This document shows positions 11,630 through 51,269 of a stretch of 64,000 bases of DNA, one piece after another. Both the position numbers and the translations under genes were made by a program. The stretch covers positions 307,166,781 to 307,230,780 of the forward strand of contig NC_059072.1 of NCBI RefSeq assembly GCF_020497125.1. Reading direction: 5' to 3'. Below the pieces are notes generated by a model. The model did not search any database. It worked only from the letters and a program-made list of their open reading frames with translations, and was not told the DNA's origin. Every line of letters starts with the position of its first letter. Position 1 is the stretch's first letter. The stretch is from Mauremys mutica (lineage: Eukaryota; Chordata; Testudines; Geoemydidae).

Positions 11630-12510
11630 GGACAATTTGAAAAGTGTAATTTTATTACATGTAATTTTTTAAGTTTTTATACAATATTCCAATGCAAAAA
11701 ACTTTCCAACAGTTCTCTCCCCTTTTATTTAGAATTGCCTAATTAACTTGATTTGGCCCTCAAAACAGGGCAATACGTCTTTCAATGACTATTATAAATA
11801 ATCTTTGAACATCTAGGTTACATGTTGCCCTTTGCATTTTAAAGTATCCCGGATGAGCAGCTTTACTTCCAACTCGATTAGTAAGTTTTCTCTGCGCATA
11901 TTTTATAGCGACATTATCTTTTCTGCAGTTTCCTCTAAGCCTTGAATATATATGATTATTTATACATAGCAAAATTGTCACAAATTCATAATCATGCAAC
12001 CACAATACAAAGAAAATCAGTCCTGTTTGTTCCTTCAGGGTAATTCTACAGAGCTAACATTTACATGAAATGTTTCAATGGCTCAGTTCAGCCTATGCTG
12101 CAACTCCCTGGAGGTCCCAACAGATCAAGTTAAGAAATCTCAATTCCTGGCACCAAATGATTAATCCTCATCAGCACTCAAAAACATCCTCCTGCTTCAA
12201 TTTTTCCCACCTCAGAAGTACAGTAAACTCAAAAACAGCAACGTGAAGATTTCCAGCTCTCCAAATGTAAGTTAATGTTAACCTTCTGACTTGCATCTCT
12301 TGCAACAGTTCACTTTTTTAAAAGCATGGATACAGCACACAACATTTGCTGCAGTTTCTGTATAGAGTTTTATAACCCCAATATAATGCAATCAATTAGG
12401 TTTTTGTTTTGTTTTTCTTCACCTGCAGGGTTACACAAGCCTGTTATTCATGAATACAGCAAACCAGCTATGACTGGTACAACGTCATCCAAAACTTACA
12501 GCCATGTGTT
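11630..12510 (-). other. RCBTB1: probable RCBTB1 3' UTR with candidate poly(A) signals
   Basis: Unique AT-rich sequence follows the stop codon. Minus-strand AATAAA hexamers occur at 11729-11724 and 11657-11652, so cleavage near 11.70 or 11.63 kb would give a 3' UTR of roughly 0.8-0.9 kb. No other coding signal is seen here. Which signal is used cannot be decided from sequence alone. Confidence 0.45.
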
Positions 12511-40922
<28,412 letters not shown>

Positions 40923-41375
40923 TTAAAAAGGCTTTTTTGTTTTCAACAAAAGGCACAAGATATTCTTTAGAAAGGAAAAAACCACATAAAACTTAATTAC
41001 AGGGACATTAGTTTCTCTGATGAATGAATATTCTATTCCTATACAAGATGTGTAATCATACAGCATACCAAGGAAGAACAAGAATAGCTAGCCCTAGACA
41101 GGATATTAGAGAAATGTCATTAAAAACAAGTACCTGCTGGGCTACTTTGAATTAATAACTACTTAAAAAAAACAGATAAAGACACTGTTCTACTTGAAAA
41201 AAATCCATTTGTTGATAAATATGCAACCTAGCAAATGTTGCCTTTCAGCGGCAGCAGATTTCTCAGCTATATTTTGGATCTTATTTTCTTTTGTATTCCA
41301 TTCAATTCTCTTGTAAATGTGAAACAGTATTCCAAGCCTATATTCCATTTAAGTAAAGACAAGCAGATCTTAAAG

Positions 41376-41937
41376 CAGAGGTGGGCAAACTAGGGCCCGT
41401 GGGACCGTCCTGCCTGGCCCTTGAGCTCCGGGCCAAGGAGGCTAGCCCCCGGCCCCTCCCCTGCTGTCCCCCCCTCCCCTGCAGCCTCAGCTCGCTTGCC
41501 GCCAGCACTCTGGGTGGAGGAGCTGCGAGCTCCTACCGGGCAGTGCGGTGGTGTAGCTGGCTCCAGCAGGGTGGCACGGCTGCCAGTCCTGCTGCTCTGA
41601 GAGGCATGGAAAAAGGGACGGGGGGGGGGTTGGATAAGGGGCAGGGGATCCCAGGGGCCATCACGGGACAGGGAGCAGTTGGATGGGGCAGAGGTTCGGG
41701 GGTAGAACTTAGGGGGTTCTAGGGGGGTGGGGTCCTAGGGGGACAGTTAGGGGCAAGGGATCCTGGGGGGGTATCAGGGGACAAGGAGCAGGGGGTTGGA
41801 TGGGTCGGGTGTTCTGAGGGGGATAGTCAGGGGGTGGGGGCCAGGCTGTTTCGGGAGGCACAACCTTCCCTACCCGGCCCGCCGTACAGTTTCGGAATGC
41901 CGATGAGACCCTCAGGCCAAAAAGTTTGCCCACCCCG
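41376..41937. mobile_element. hAT MITE, CAGNGGTGGGCAAACT family
   Basis: Left end CAGAGGTGGGCAAACT and right end AGTTTGCCCACCCCG are inverted repeats. Flanks TCTTAAAG (41368-41375) and TCTTAAAA (41938-41945) are an 8-bp target duplication with one change. The interior is G-rich on the plus strand, with no coding capacity. Confidence 0.85.
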
Positions 41938-42124
41938 TCTTAAAAGTAAAATATTGTCTCCTACAACTAGTGTGCAATCCCAGTTCAAATTTTGGACAGT
42001 GTGAAATCCCAATATATGTAAGTAGCACATGATGCCAGCTTGTTAGGGGTTTTTGTTAAGTATTGGGGATGTCCTGGGGGCAGGGCTGATTTAAAACTTT
42101 CTTTGTGGACAAAAATAACTATTT

Positions 42125-42424
42125 TTGAGCATGAGAGAATTACAGCACATAACCATGATCTGTTTGCTTCAGGACTACTTAATGAAAACTGTTGGCGAAC
42201 TCAATGCAGAGCAACTAGTCATTATTGGTCAATCGGGAAACACTTTGGATTGTGTTAGAACATTGGAAGATAAAGACAAAAGTATCATCAAATCTGCCAG
42301 AGAAACAATATCACTGTGTATAATTTACAAATTTCTGCCACCCTCATCACCTCTAGTTTGCGCATGGACACTGAATGGATTCAAGGAGGAGATAAAAAGA
42401 CTCAAAAAAAGAGCAAGAATGTAA
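42125..42424 (+). other. unidentified 99-codon open stretch inside an RCBTB1 intron
   Basis: Plus strand, antisense to RCBTB1. It includes LNAEQLVIIGQSGNTLDC, TLEDKDKSIIKSARETIS and a basic end KEEIKRLKKRARM before a stop. An acceptor-like TTTGCTTCAG lies at 42164-42173 and a donor-like site is lacking. Codon choice looks plausible, but I recognise no domain. It could be a fragment of a degraded repeat or chance. Confidence 0.2.
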
Positions 42425-42789
42425 GATTTTTTAGGCCTGACACAAAAGAAATGTCATGTTAGCACTGATGCTCCAAAGATATTCTGCTGTTAGTACTTGT
42501 CCACATTTATGTGATAGGCTGGTACTTCATGGGCATGGATCTGTGCTCGCACCAGCACATTCCATAAGATGACAGCACTATGGTATGCACTGGTCATGTA
42601 TGACCCAGGAACCTCTTAGTGCCAACTATATTATATATATACACACACACAAAATTATGTTAAGGTCTGTATTTAGGAACTGATCACCAGCAAAGATGAA
42701 ATACAGGTTCTGTCAGAAGAGAACTTGTTATCTAACAGTCTGAACTATACAGTGCTTAATTTACATGTAAACAAAGGGCCTCTTCTCAC

Positions 42790-43540
42790 TAGTCTAAACT
42801 GAATGCTAATGAAAGATTGTGAAAAATTCAAAAGACAAAAGTAACAGGATGAAGCAAGCAGCGGGAGAGCGGGGGAGACAACCCTATTCTGACCCAAATA
42901 CTGACCCAAAGAGCTGCTTTAGTAATTTGGGGGACAAAGACGACACCCTAGCATCCTTCACTATGGAAGCAAATAGACAACAAGTTTGCTTCATGAAAGA
43001 GGGATCTCAACCACACTTGGTTGAAAACACTGGAAAGAACCTTGGAACCTTGAAAGACCAGCTTCTTTAAACAAGATGTTAATCTGTTAGTTATGTTTAG
43101 TCTCAAGAAAGCATTTTATGATTTTGTTTTATATGTAATCATTTGTTTCCAATGTTCTTATTCACTTGAATGTCAGTTCTTTAATAATAAACATAGATGT
43201 ATTTATAGTGAAAAAGACTAAATGTTTAGGAAGGTATAAGTCGGTGTTTACTGTTCCTTTGGGAACTGTAGGCCTGGTAATTTTGAGTGCTCAGTGGATA
43301 AGGGGCTGGACACTCCAGGGAACGCTCAGAAGACTCAGGGATTGATGTATGCCTATAACTACCCTGTACAGAGACAGCAAGGCCTGAAGGGGTCTGGAAG
43401 GCAGTGGTTGCACTGCCAGAGGCTGGTGATTTCAAGGAACTGACCAACAGAAGGCAGAGACAACACTTCCTCACACTATGGGCAGATGGTGGGGAGATGC
43501 CTCATGACCCTGGGTACAGTCACATAGATATAATATTGTT
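42790..43540 (+). repeat. dispersed repeat, class uncertain
   Basis: It contains GAAAACACTGGAAAGAACCT, GGCCTGGTAATTTTGAGTGC-like segments and an AATAAA near 43186. I have the impression of a repeat common in turtle and crocodile genomes. An 83-codon open stretch (42819-43070) lies inside it. The boundaries and class are not resolved. Confidence 0.35.
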
Positions 43541-44164
43541 AACATAACATCTATTATCTCTAAAAGACTATGTTAAAGCTGCAGAGTCAAGCACTCAGTT
43601 AAGAAGTGCAACCTATATCCTGTCCCACTCAGCTCCTATCCAACCCCCTTCAGCTCCTCCCTTTCGCCCTCCCTCACTTTCTGACTCCTGCAACCTCCCA
43701 CCCTGCAACCCCATTTTCTCCCGCCTCTCCCATTTCTCATCCCTCTGATTTCAAGACAGGCTTCTCCCCATCCCCCACATGCTTCCTGGGCACCAGTAGT
43801 AGAAGTAATGAGAACAGGGAAGAGAATCCCCCTACTCCCCGTTCCCGATATCATAGTGTTTCAGGACACCAAGAGGTAGGGTGACCAGACAAGTGTGAAA
43901 AATCAGGGGGGGTGTAATAGGAGCCTATATGAGAAAAAGACCCAAAAATTGGGACTGTCCCTATAAAATCGGGACATCTGGTCACCATACCCAGAGGAGC
44001 AATTGCATGAGAAGTCCTGCTCAGTCCCTGCAGCCCTTAGCAGGAGCATGCTTAGTGCATAAAGAATCTTCAGAAAACTTAGCTTTCAAACTCTTACAAG
44101 TCTGAGTTTTTTCAAAAATGTGTAATTTGGCTAAGTTTTGACCATTTTCCACATAGAGTAAATG

Positions 44165-45190
44165 AAGGTTAGTTACTTGTAACCATAGTTCTTGGTGATT
44201 GACTCTGCATGTTCACACTCTTGGAATGCTCACATACCCTTTTCCCCACTTCCCTAAACATTCTAGCCCATTCTGATGGCACGGCCGTCAAAGGGGCTTG
44301 GTGACACAAGCAGCCTCAGTTTCTTCCACCCCTATTACAGAATCCAGTGATAACCTTAATTGGGACACCACAGAAGAGGGGAAGGTGGGCAGGGAGTGGA
44401 AATATGTAGAGTCCATCTCGAAGAACTACAGTTACAAGGAACCTCCATTTCCTTCAAGAGTCCTCTGAATATTCCCACTCTTGGGATAGTTTGGCAAGGA
44501 GTATGTTAAAGGTGGATGTAGGAACACTGAGTCCTAATTAAACAACAACAACTGAAGTATCACTTTGCCAAACTGTGCATCAGATCTGGCTGCCAAATCT
44601 AAAAAGGCACACTGTTTAGAGAAAGTGTGACCTGAACTCCATATTTACATATTTCAATAATGGGAACATGCTACAGATGCAGCAACTGCACTGGTAGAAT
44701 GAACTCTAAGAACTGCAGGAGGAGAGAGTGAAGAACTTTTATAACTCTCCTCTATATACACTATCTGACCCACTGACGGGGAATGGGCAGAGACAGCTTG
44801 ACCCTTGACCAACATATGATACAACGTAGCAGAGGACCTAAAGTCTTTAGTTCTGTTCCCATCAGAAAGCATTCTCTGTGTCTAAAGAATGTAATTTAGA
44901 TTTGCCCTTACATGACCATGGTTTGGGAAAGAATACTGGTAAATTTATACACGGATTTACATCAAAGTCTTAAGTTACCCCAGACACCTTACTGAAGTGA
45001 GGTATCTGATATCTATTTAGAAGTATCTGATCCAACATTTCTTGTAACAGAAGAGCCTGAAGTCTTGTCTAGCTATGTGGGCCTGAGGAGGGCCCCAAAT
45101 AGGCATTCTTGTTCATATTGTGCTTTCTCCTAAGCATTTCAGCACTGGACATGCACATCAGATGCCATAGACAGCCAGGCATGACAAACA
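44165..45190 (-). mobile_element. DIRS terminal region relic
   Basis: Starts GTTAGTTACTTGTAACCATA and carries a second copy of the end (TCTCGAAGAACTACAGTTAC, 44417-44436). It continues into sequence resembling the recombinase 3' region of the DIRS element at 2.4-3.5 kb, in the same orientation. Only the 3' end of the element is left. Confidence 0.65.
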
Positions 45191-45289
45191 CCCTTTAAAA
45201 CAGTGTTTCTTGATCTTTAAATCTGCCATGGTATTGTGTAAGTAACTTACTTTAAACCGAAAGTTAATCTAAACCTATTTCTAAAGCTA

Positions 45290-45630
45290 GTACCAGGACT
45301 GGCAGTCGTAAGTAGTACATCATAAGTAGCACATTCCTACAGGGAGAAATTTAGTACACTACACCTGGGTAGGGGATTCTGAGGGGGGCGGGGGGGCCTG
45401 GGAGAAGGTGGTCAGGGGACACGGCATGGGGGGGGGTTGGATGGGTCATGAGGGGGGCAGTCAGGAGGCGGGAAGTGGGAGGGGGCGGGCTGTTGCCTTC
45501 CCTACCCAGGTGTAGTGTACTAAATTTCTCCCCATAGGAATGTGCTCTTATGGTGTACTGCTTACGACTGCCAGTCCTGGTGCTCCACAAGTAGCACATT
45601 CCTACGGGGAGAAGTTTAATATACTACACC
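45290..45630. repeat. fold-back repeat with a G-rich loop and a third direct copy
   Basis: The left arm 45290-45373 (CAGGACTGGCAGTCGTAAGT ... ACACTACACCTGGGTAGGG) is repeated inverted at 45506-45587 with few changes. A partial third copy, in the left-arm direction, follows at 45588-45630. The loop is G-rich like hAT interiors nearby. Likely nested MITE debris. Confidence 0.7.
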
Positions 45631-46367
45631 AGCGGACAGAACTCCAGACTAGTGGCAGGTCCAGGCCGCCGGCCCCGCTCAGCCAGCTGCCGGACTGCGT
45701 TTCCGTTCACCCAGGCCAGCAGCAAGCTGAGCAGGGGCAGCAGCTGGGACCCCAGTCAGCGTGCCAGTAAAAAAAAAAATCAGCTCACGTGCCACCTTTG
45801 GCACACATGCCGCAGGCTGCCAACCCCGTGTTAGAGCATTCAGGGCGGGGGAGGGGTTTGTGAACATTCTAACACTGCACTGTCCAAGCTGCATGGGTCA
45901 GAGCATCTCAAGAGTGTACAGGATACTTGAAGAAAAGGCACCTCCCATGACACCACACAATCTCACTGCCAAATTTTATGTCTCTACTCCAACACAAAGA
46001 AGTGCTAGGGCTTCTCAATGAAATGGTTGTAAGCATTTTCCCCCCAACAGTACGGAGAGATACCTTGTTTGTTCAACTCATACTTAGAAATGAATTAACT
46101 GTTCTAGCTGAAATTTTTCAAAAATTCAACGAACAGTTAAAGTTTGCAAGAGTTATAAGCAACTGAAATCAAGTTCTTATAATGTCAAGTATCAGGCAAA
46201 CTTAACTATAGCTGGTGCTACAAACTCAGCCTACAATAAAACATGAGATTATGTTTAAAAAAATCACACTAAATCAGACTGCGTAGCTGCATTCTGTTAA
46301 ATGCAGTATTGTTGATAACAGAGAGCTGCACAATTGTGAAACTTTTGTGATGGACTATAATCAACTA

Positions 46368-46466
46368 TCAGAGGGGTAGCCATGTTAGTCTGGATCTGTA
46401 AAAGCAGCAAAGAGTCCTTATAGACTGTTAGTCTATAAGGTGCCACAGGACTCTTTGCTGCTTTTA
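46368..46466. mobile_element. 99-bp fold-back retroposon insertion with perfect 12-bp target duplication
   Basis: Flanked by TATAATCAACTA at 46356-46367 and 46467-46478. The insert contains a perfect 19-nt inverted pair (46399-46417 and 46448-46466, TAAAAGCAGCAAAGAGTCC) and an inner TTATAGAC / GTCTATAA pair. It belongs to the same repeat family as 46-86 and 26622-26827. Confidence 0.85.
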
Positions 46467-47419
46467 TATAATCAACTAGAGCTCTGATCCAGGAAGTCAC
46501 TGAGTGAGCAGACCCAGTATCTGTATGGTACCTCAATGAAGTCAATGGAAGACTATATGGACAGAAGGTCTGCCTGTGCAGAGTAAACACATCAACTACC
46601 GACTACAACTCAGGAAGACTATTCCTAATCAGGAGCCAGAGTGACAGAAATTGATGGTACTCCGAATTAAATTTATGTGGTTGTAAAATGGGGAATACAC
46701 TTGCCTCTGCCACGTGGAAAATGAGTTAAATGTTCAAAAACACTAAACAATGAAGTGCTATATAAGAGCTAAAAATTACTTGCACATGAGATTAACACTA
46801 TAAGCCAAGTCAGGAAAATTATTTGGACTGGCTGCTTATGATATTAGCACATGGTCAAGTACCAAAATACAAATCTGAAGAGTTTATTCCGGATACTGCA
46901 AAATCTCACACGTGGGTGTTTCTCTTGACGCCCCACATTCTTGAGCCAAGCTATTACATGAGAATCTCAGCTTTTTAAGATGAAAGTTTCTAGCCCGCAC
47001 AGTGGTGCAGAAAAGCCTGAAAATGAGACCCAAGACTAAGTGCTTGAAAAACAATTAAAGAACCCCTTTTTTTAATGTCATGATTGGTTGGGGCCAGACA
47101 CGATATCTGAATGCTCAGAGTCCAACTATACTATTGCGCTTCATTCTGTGTTTACAGTTATCTTAGGCAAACTCTTCTTATCAGAGCTAGTTTACCACAA
47201 AACCTCAAAAAATCCCCAAGATTTGGAAAGGAAAGATTACATTAATTTAGATGCAAGAGAAAAGGCCCACATTTAAGAGCCTGCTTTGTCCACAGAAGAC
47301 CTTTTGTAGGCTCAAAATGGAAGAAAAAAATGAAAAGGAGATGCATATAAGTAGTTCAGTAGTTAGGAATGCAAGTGTCATCTACCACCCTGACCAGTTT
47401 ATAGAACTTTTAAAAACAT

Positions 47420-47620
47420 AAGATCTACTCTGCCACTGAAGGACTGTGTGACCTTGGGCTTGTCACTTCAAATCTGTGAGACTTTGCTTCCCCTTTGTCT
47501 ACTTCGCTTGAGAGACAGTCCTCACCTCAAAGAATTTATGCTATGTTACTATAGTCTTTAGCACAATGTGGCACCAATCTTAGTTCAGACCGATAGATGT
47601 TACTGTAATACAAATAATGA
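47420..47620 (+). repeat. MIR-like CORE-SINE relic
   Basis: It reads CTCTGCCACTGAAGGACTGT, GTGACCTTGGGCTTGTCAC, then CTTTAGCACAATGTGGCACC, in MIR order and orientation. Intronic. Confidence 0.6.
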
Positions 47621-48001
47621 AGACTTTCATAGAAGTGTATGAATATTGGTAGGATTACTCTCCATTAGTCAGCAGTGAAAATATTTCATACATTTCCCCC
47701 ACACACACACTGTTAACTTAGATTGTTAAAACTGACGCAGCTATTGTGGCTTACATTTCTTTTCATTTCTATCTCCAATAAAAAGCACTTGAGCAATATA
47801 ATTAAAGAGCATTAACTCCAAAAGATTAGAAAGTCTATAATGGGTGAGGAAGCAAAGAATCACCGAACAGAGGAACTCGAGTGAACCAAAGGCCACATTT
47901 ATACCAGAATTTTACCAACAAATTCTCCATTGATGATACTATCACTTCAGCTGCAGGAGCTAGTTTGGCACTGATGGTAGCTTCTGGCATCCTTACCTTA
48001 C

Positions 48002-48115
48002 CTATAGGAAGGGCTGCCATCCATGCAGCTGAACCAGTGGAAATGTTTTGGTGGAATTCTTTAATGCAGACAAGTCCTAAATAAGTAGCCATCCTAGGTA
48101 AACTGTGACACTAAG
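48002..48115 (-). other. RCBTB1: candidate RCBTB1 5' untranslated exon with tandem donors
   Basis: A good acceptor (TTGCTCTGCAG|C) and a strong donor (TATAG|GTAAGG) bound 114 nt. A second donor lies 5 nt further at 47997 (AAG|GTAAGG). An ATG at 48092-48090 in strong context (A at -3, G at +4) opens a frame of 30 codons before the first donor. Mammalian RCBTB1 is thought to have a non-coding exon between the first exon and the start exon, which fits. There is no transcript evidence; the same bases are open on the plus strand (47881-48084). Confidence 0.4.
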
Positions 48116-48793
48116 CTGCAGAGCAATGCACATGACAAGTTTCAACACTCAGTTACTGCAAATTGGTTTTGTTATTGTTTTTAATGTAAAACACGCTATG
48201 AAACCATGACAACCTTATCCCTAAGTATTTGACAAGATATTTAAAGGCTATAAAATCATAAGTATTCATGTACACGTTTTAAAGGGATATCTCCCTTTAA
48301 AAAAAGAAAAAAGTGACTAATAATGCAATCACCACCTAAAATTATAAAAGAGCAAAAAAGTTGTGTGTTTATTTTATTTGTTTACTTTGTGCATTTGACA
48401 GTACTTTCAGTATAGTCACTTCCTCCTTTTGTGTTCCTGGATCTTCACACAATAACAGGAATAAACATATTTAGCAGTTTTCCTACCTTTTTTAAAAAGG
48501 CAGAAGTTGGCAGACCTCTCAGCAGCAAATTTAGTACCTGAAACTACTTTTTAATTCATTTTTTTAAAGTTGACTACAGCAAAGATTTTTCAAAAATAGT
48601 AGCCTAAAGTTGGGCTCCCAAATTCATTACTAAGGCACCTACCTCATTTTCAAGAGTGCTGAGCACCCAAGAGGAGGCTGCTACATACTCAGTCACTCTT
48701 GAAAAATAACCTAGGTGCCCACATATGGATTTAGGAGCCTAACTTTAGGCCATTATATTTGAAATCTGTGACCTAGATTTCAAGTGTATATAG

Positions 48794-49161
48794 CAGGGGT
48801 GGCCAATGTGAGCCTGAGAAGGAGCCAGAATTTACCATTGCACACTGCCAAAAAGACACAGAAATACATTAGCAGCCCCCTACATCAGCTTCCGCCCTCG
48901 AGCCCCCCAGCGCCTCCCACAATCAGCTGTTTCACATGCGCAGGAGGCTCTGTGGGAAACCGGGAGGAGTAAGGGCATGGCAGGCTCGGGGGAAGGGATG
49001 GAGTGGGGGCAGGGCCTGGGGCAGAGCAGTGAGCACCCCCCAGCAGGTTGGAAAGTTAGCATCTGTAGGTCCAGCCCCGGAGTCAGTGCCTATGCAAGGA
49101 GCCGCATATTAACCTCTGAAGAGCCACATGCGGCTCCGGAGCCACAGGTTGGCCACCCCTG
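48794..49161. mobile_element. hAT MITE, CAGGGGTGGCCAA family, perfect TSD
   Basis: Starts CAGGGGTGGCCAA and ends TTGGCCACCCCTG. It is bounded by identical GTATATAG at 48786-48793 and 49162-49169. The interior is GC-rich, non-coding, and shares segments (CACATGCGGCTC-type) with the copy at 13280-13710. Confidence 0.9.
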
Positions 49162-49669
49162 GTATATAGTCTCTATATAGTTATTACTCATTCCACAAAA
49201 GCTTGTTTACAAAGTTTTTTTCAAAATTAACACCAGAAAGGCCCACACATTATTGTAATTTATACAGCTAAACAATGAGCCTGCATTTAGACTCTCTTAA
49301 TCAGTAACAATTCTCTATTGGAAGCTAGTTAGTTGCCAAGATCTAAAAACCCTCAGAATGGTTTACCAACGTTGACAAATCTTTAACCTGGACTGCACAC
49401 ACAGCACCATACTTACAATCACACCATTTCTTGTAAACCATCACCTTGACTTTGAACACCATCTACTTTGATTTATACTGAATTCCTCTAGCATTGGAGT
49501 CCAACATCCTGTTTATGTGAAGAGAGCAAAGGTCTATTCAGAGGATAACGTCTCTCTTAGACCTCTCCGGCTGGAGAGGATATGCTATTTCTATTTGCTC
49601 CCAACTAAAGCAGCAGCTCCTGCTAGATACAAAGTGGCAACAAAACAACTACATATAGGACTTTCACAC

Positions 49670-50332
49670 CAGTGGTTTTCAAACTGTGGGTCATGACGGC
49701 TCTGGTGGGTACTGCCAACCGGGCCATTAAAAGTCCTGTCGGCGGTGCTGCCCTGCTAAGGCAGGCTAGTTCCCTACCTGTTCTGACACCTGCGCTGCGC
49801 CCCGGAAGCGGCCAGCAGCAGGTCTGGCTCCTAGGTGGAGGGAGGGGGAGGGCCTGGGGTTTCACACACTGCCCCCACCCCAAGCACCAGCTCCGCACTC
49901 CCACTGGGGCTGGTGGTGTTTGCAGTCAAGAGCCAAGCGGAGCCGCTTACGCACCTCCACCTAGGAGCTGGACCTATTGCTGGCTGCTTCCGGGGCGCAG
50001 CATGGCCTGCAGTGCCAGGACAGGCAGGAAGCCTGCCTTAGCACCCAAACTGCACCACTGACCAGGAGCCACCCAAGTAAACCCCTGCCCCAATCCCCTG
50101 CCCCAGCCGAGAGCCCTGACCCCCTCCCGCACCCCAACCCCAAACCACCTCCCACACCCTGAACCCCTCATTCCTGGCCCCACCCCGCAGCCCTCACCCC
50201 CACACCCCAACCCTCTGCCCAAGCCCTGAGCCCCTCCCACACCCCAAACCCCTCATCCCCAGCTCCGTCGGGTTGTGGGCATCAACAATTTTCTTCAACT
50301 GGGTCTTCAGAAAAAAAGTTTGAAAACCACTG
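49670..50332. mobile_element. hAT MITE, CAGTGGTTTTCAAACT family
   Basis: Starts CAGTGGTTTTCAAACT and ends AGTTTGAAAACCACTG, a perfect 16-bp inverted repeat. Flanks TTTCACAC and TTTTAACC agree at 5 of 8 bases, consistent with an old insertion. The GC-rich middle holds a strong palindrome (arms about 49753-49843 and 49951-50045). Confidence 0.85.
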
Positions 50333-50439
50333 TTTTAACCCTACAAGTGCTTTAGGACTGATAGACAAAAAGTTCAGTTCAGCAACATGCTTTGGGAGAG
50401 GAACATGATGAACTCGTTAGCTCAGAGGATTTTGAGTCA

Positions 50440-50525
50440 GGAATGCTGGGTTCACCGGTGTTATTCAGGAAGTCAGACTAGATCATCATAACAGATCCTT
50501 CTGGCCTCAATCTATTAGGATTTCC
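50440..50525 (+). repeat. short CR1-like 3' tail fragment
   Basis: CAGGAAGTCAGACTAGATCA and CCTTCTGGCCTCAATCTA resemble a CR1 3' end (AGACTAGATGAYCATAAYGG type). Only about 80 bp. Confidence 0.5.
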
Positions 50526-51269
50526 TCCTATATGCACAAATTTGTCAATCATGTATATTCCGTGGACAAGCCATTAGGAAAGCTTTTTTGGGGGTGGGGG
50601 GGTTAAAAACTTTCTTCAGTAGATGAGTTACTACCTTTAAATATATTTGAGTTATGATGGCTCACAGCAACAAATTATAATTTCAACTACAGAACATGTT
50701 GCTTTCTGTGAAATGGCAGTCTAGGAAAGTATGCCTAAACTGCAAAAAACAAACACAAAAACTCAAGGCAGCAAGTCTCTAAACGCAGGTCAACTAACTC
50801 AAGCTCACACTACCCGGCTAAAAACAAGCAGTGTAAATGTTTGGGCTGCGGATGGGCTCTGAAACCCAATGGAGGTGGGGAGAAATGAGGGTCTTGGAGC
50901 TCAGGCTCCCAGCCCAAGCCCAAATGTCTACACTGCTATTTTAAGCCCAGTAGCAGGAGCTCCGGTTGGCTGATCTGGACGCAGAGACTTATTTCCACAG
51001 GTCTTTTTCTGCAGTGTAAATATACACTTAAAATTCCTAGCAATTCATGGCTGACTTCTGAGTTTACTTGGCATATTTGCAGACTAACTACCCACATGAT
51101 TCAAGACACAGACTCTTGTGCGCACTCTGTTTGGCACACAGAAGTAAAAAGACTGGAGGTGAACACTATAGGAATATAATAAGCTTGAGCAATACAAGAC
51201 CTGGAATCTAGTCAAAGATGCGAAGTGCTATGGAAAAGAGGTTACAAACAGATTTGTCCATGGAATGGA

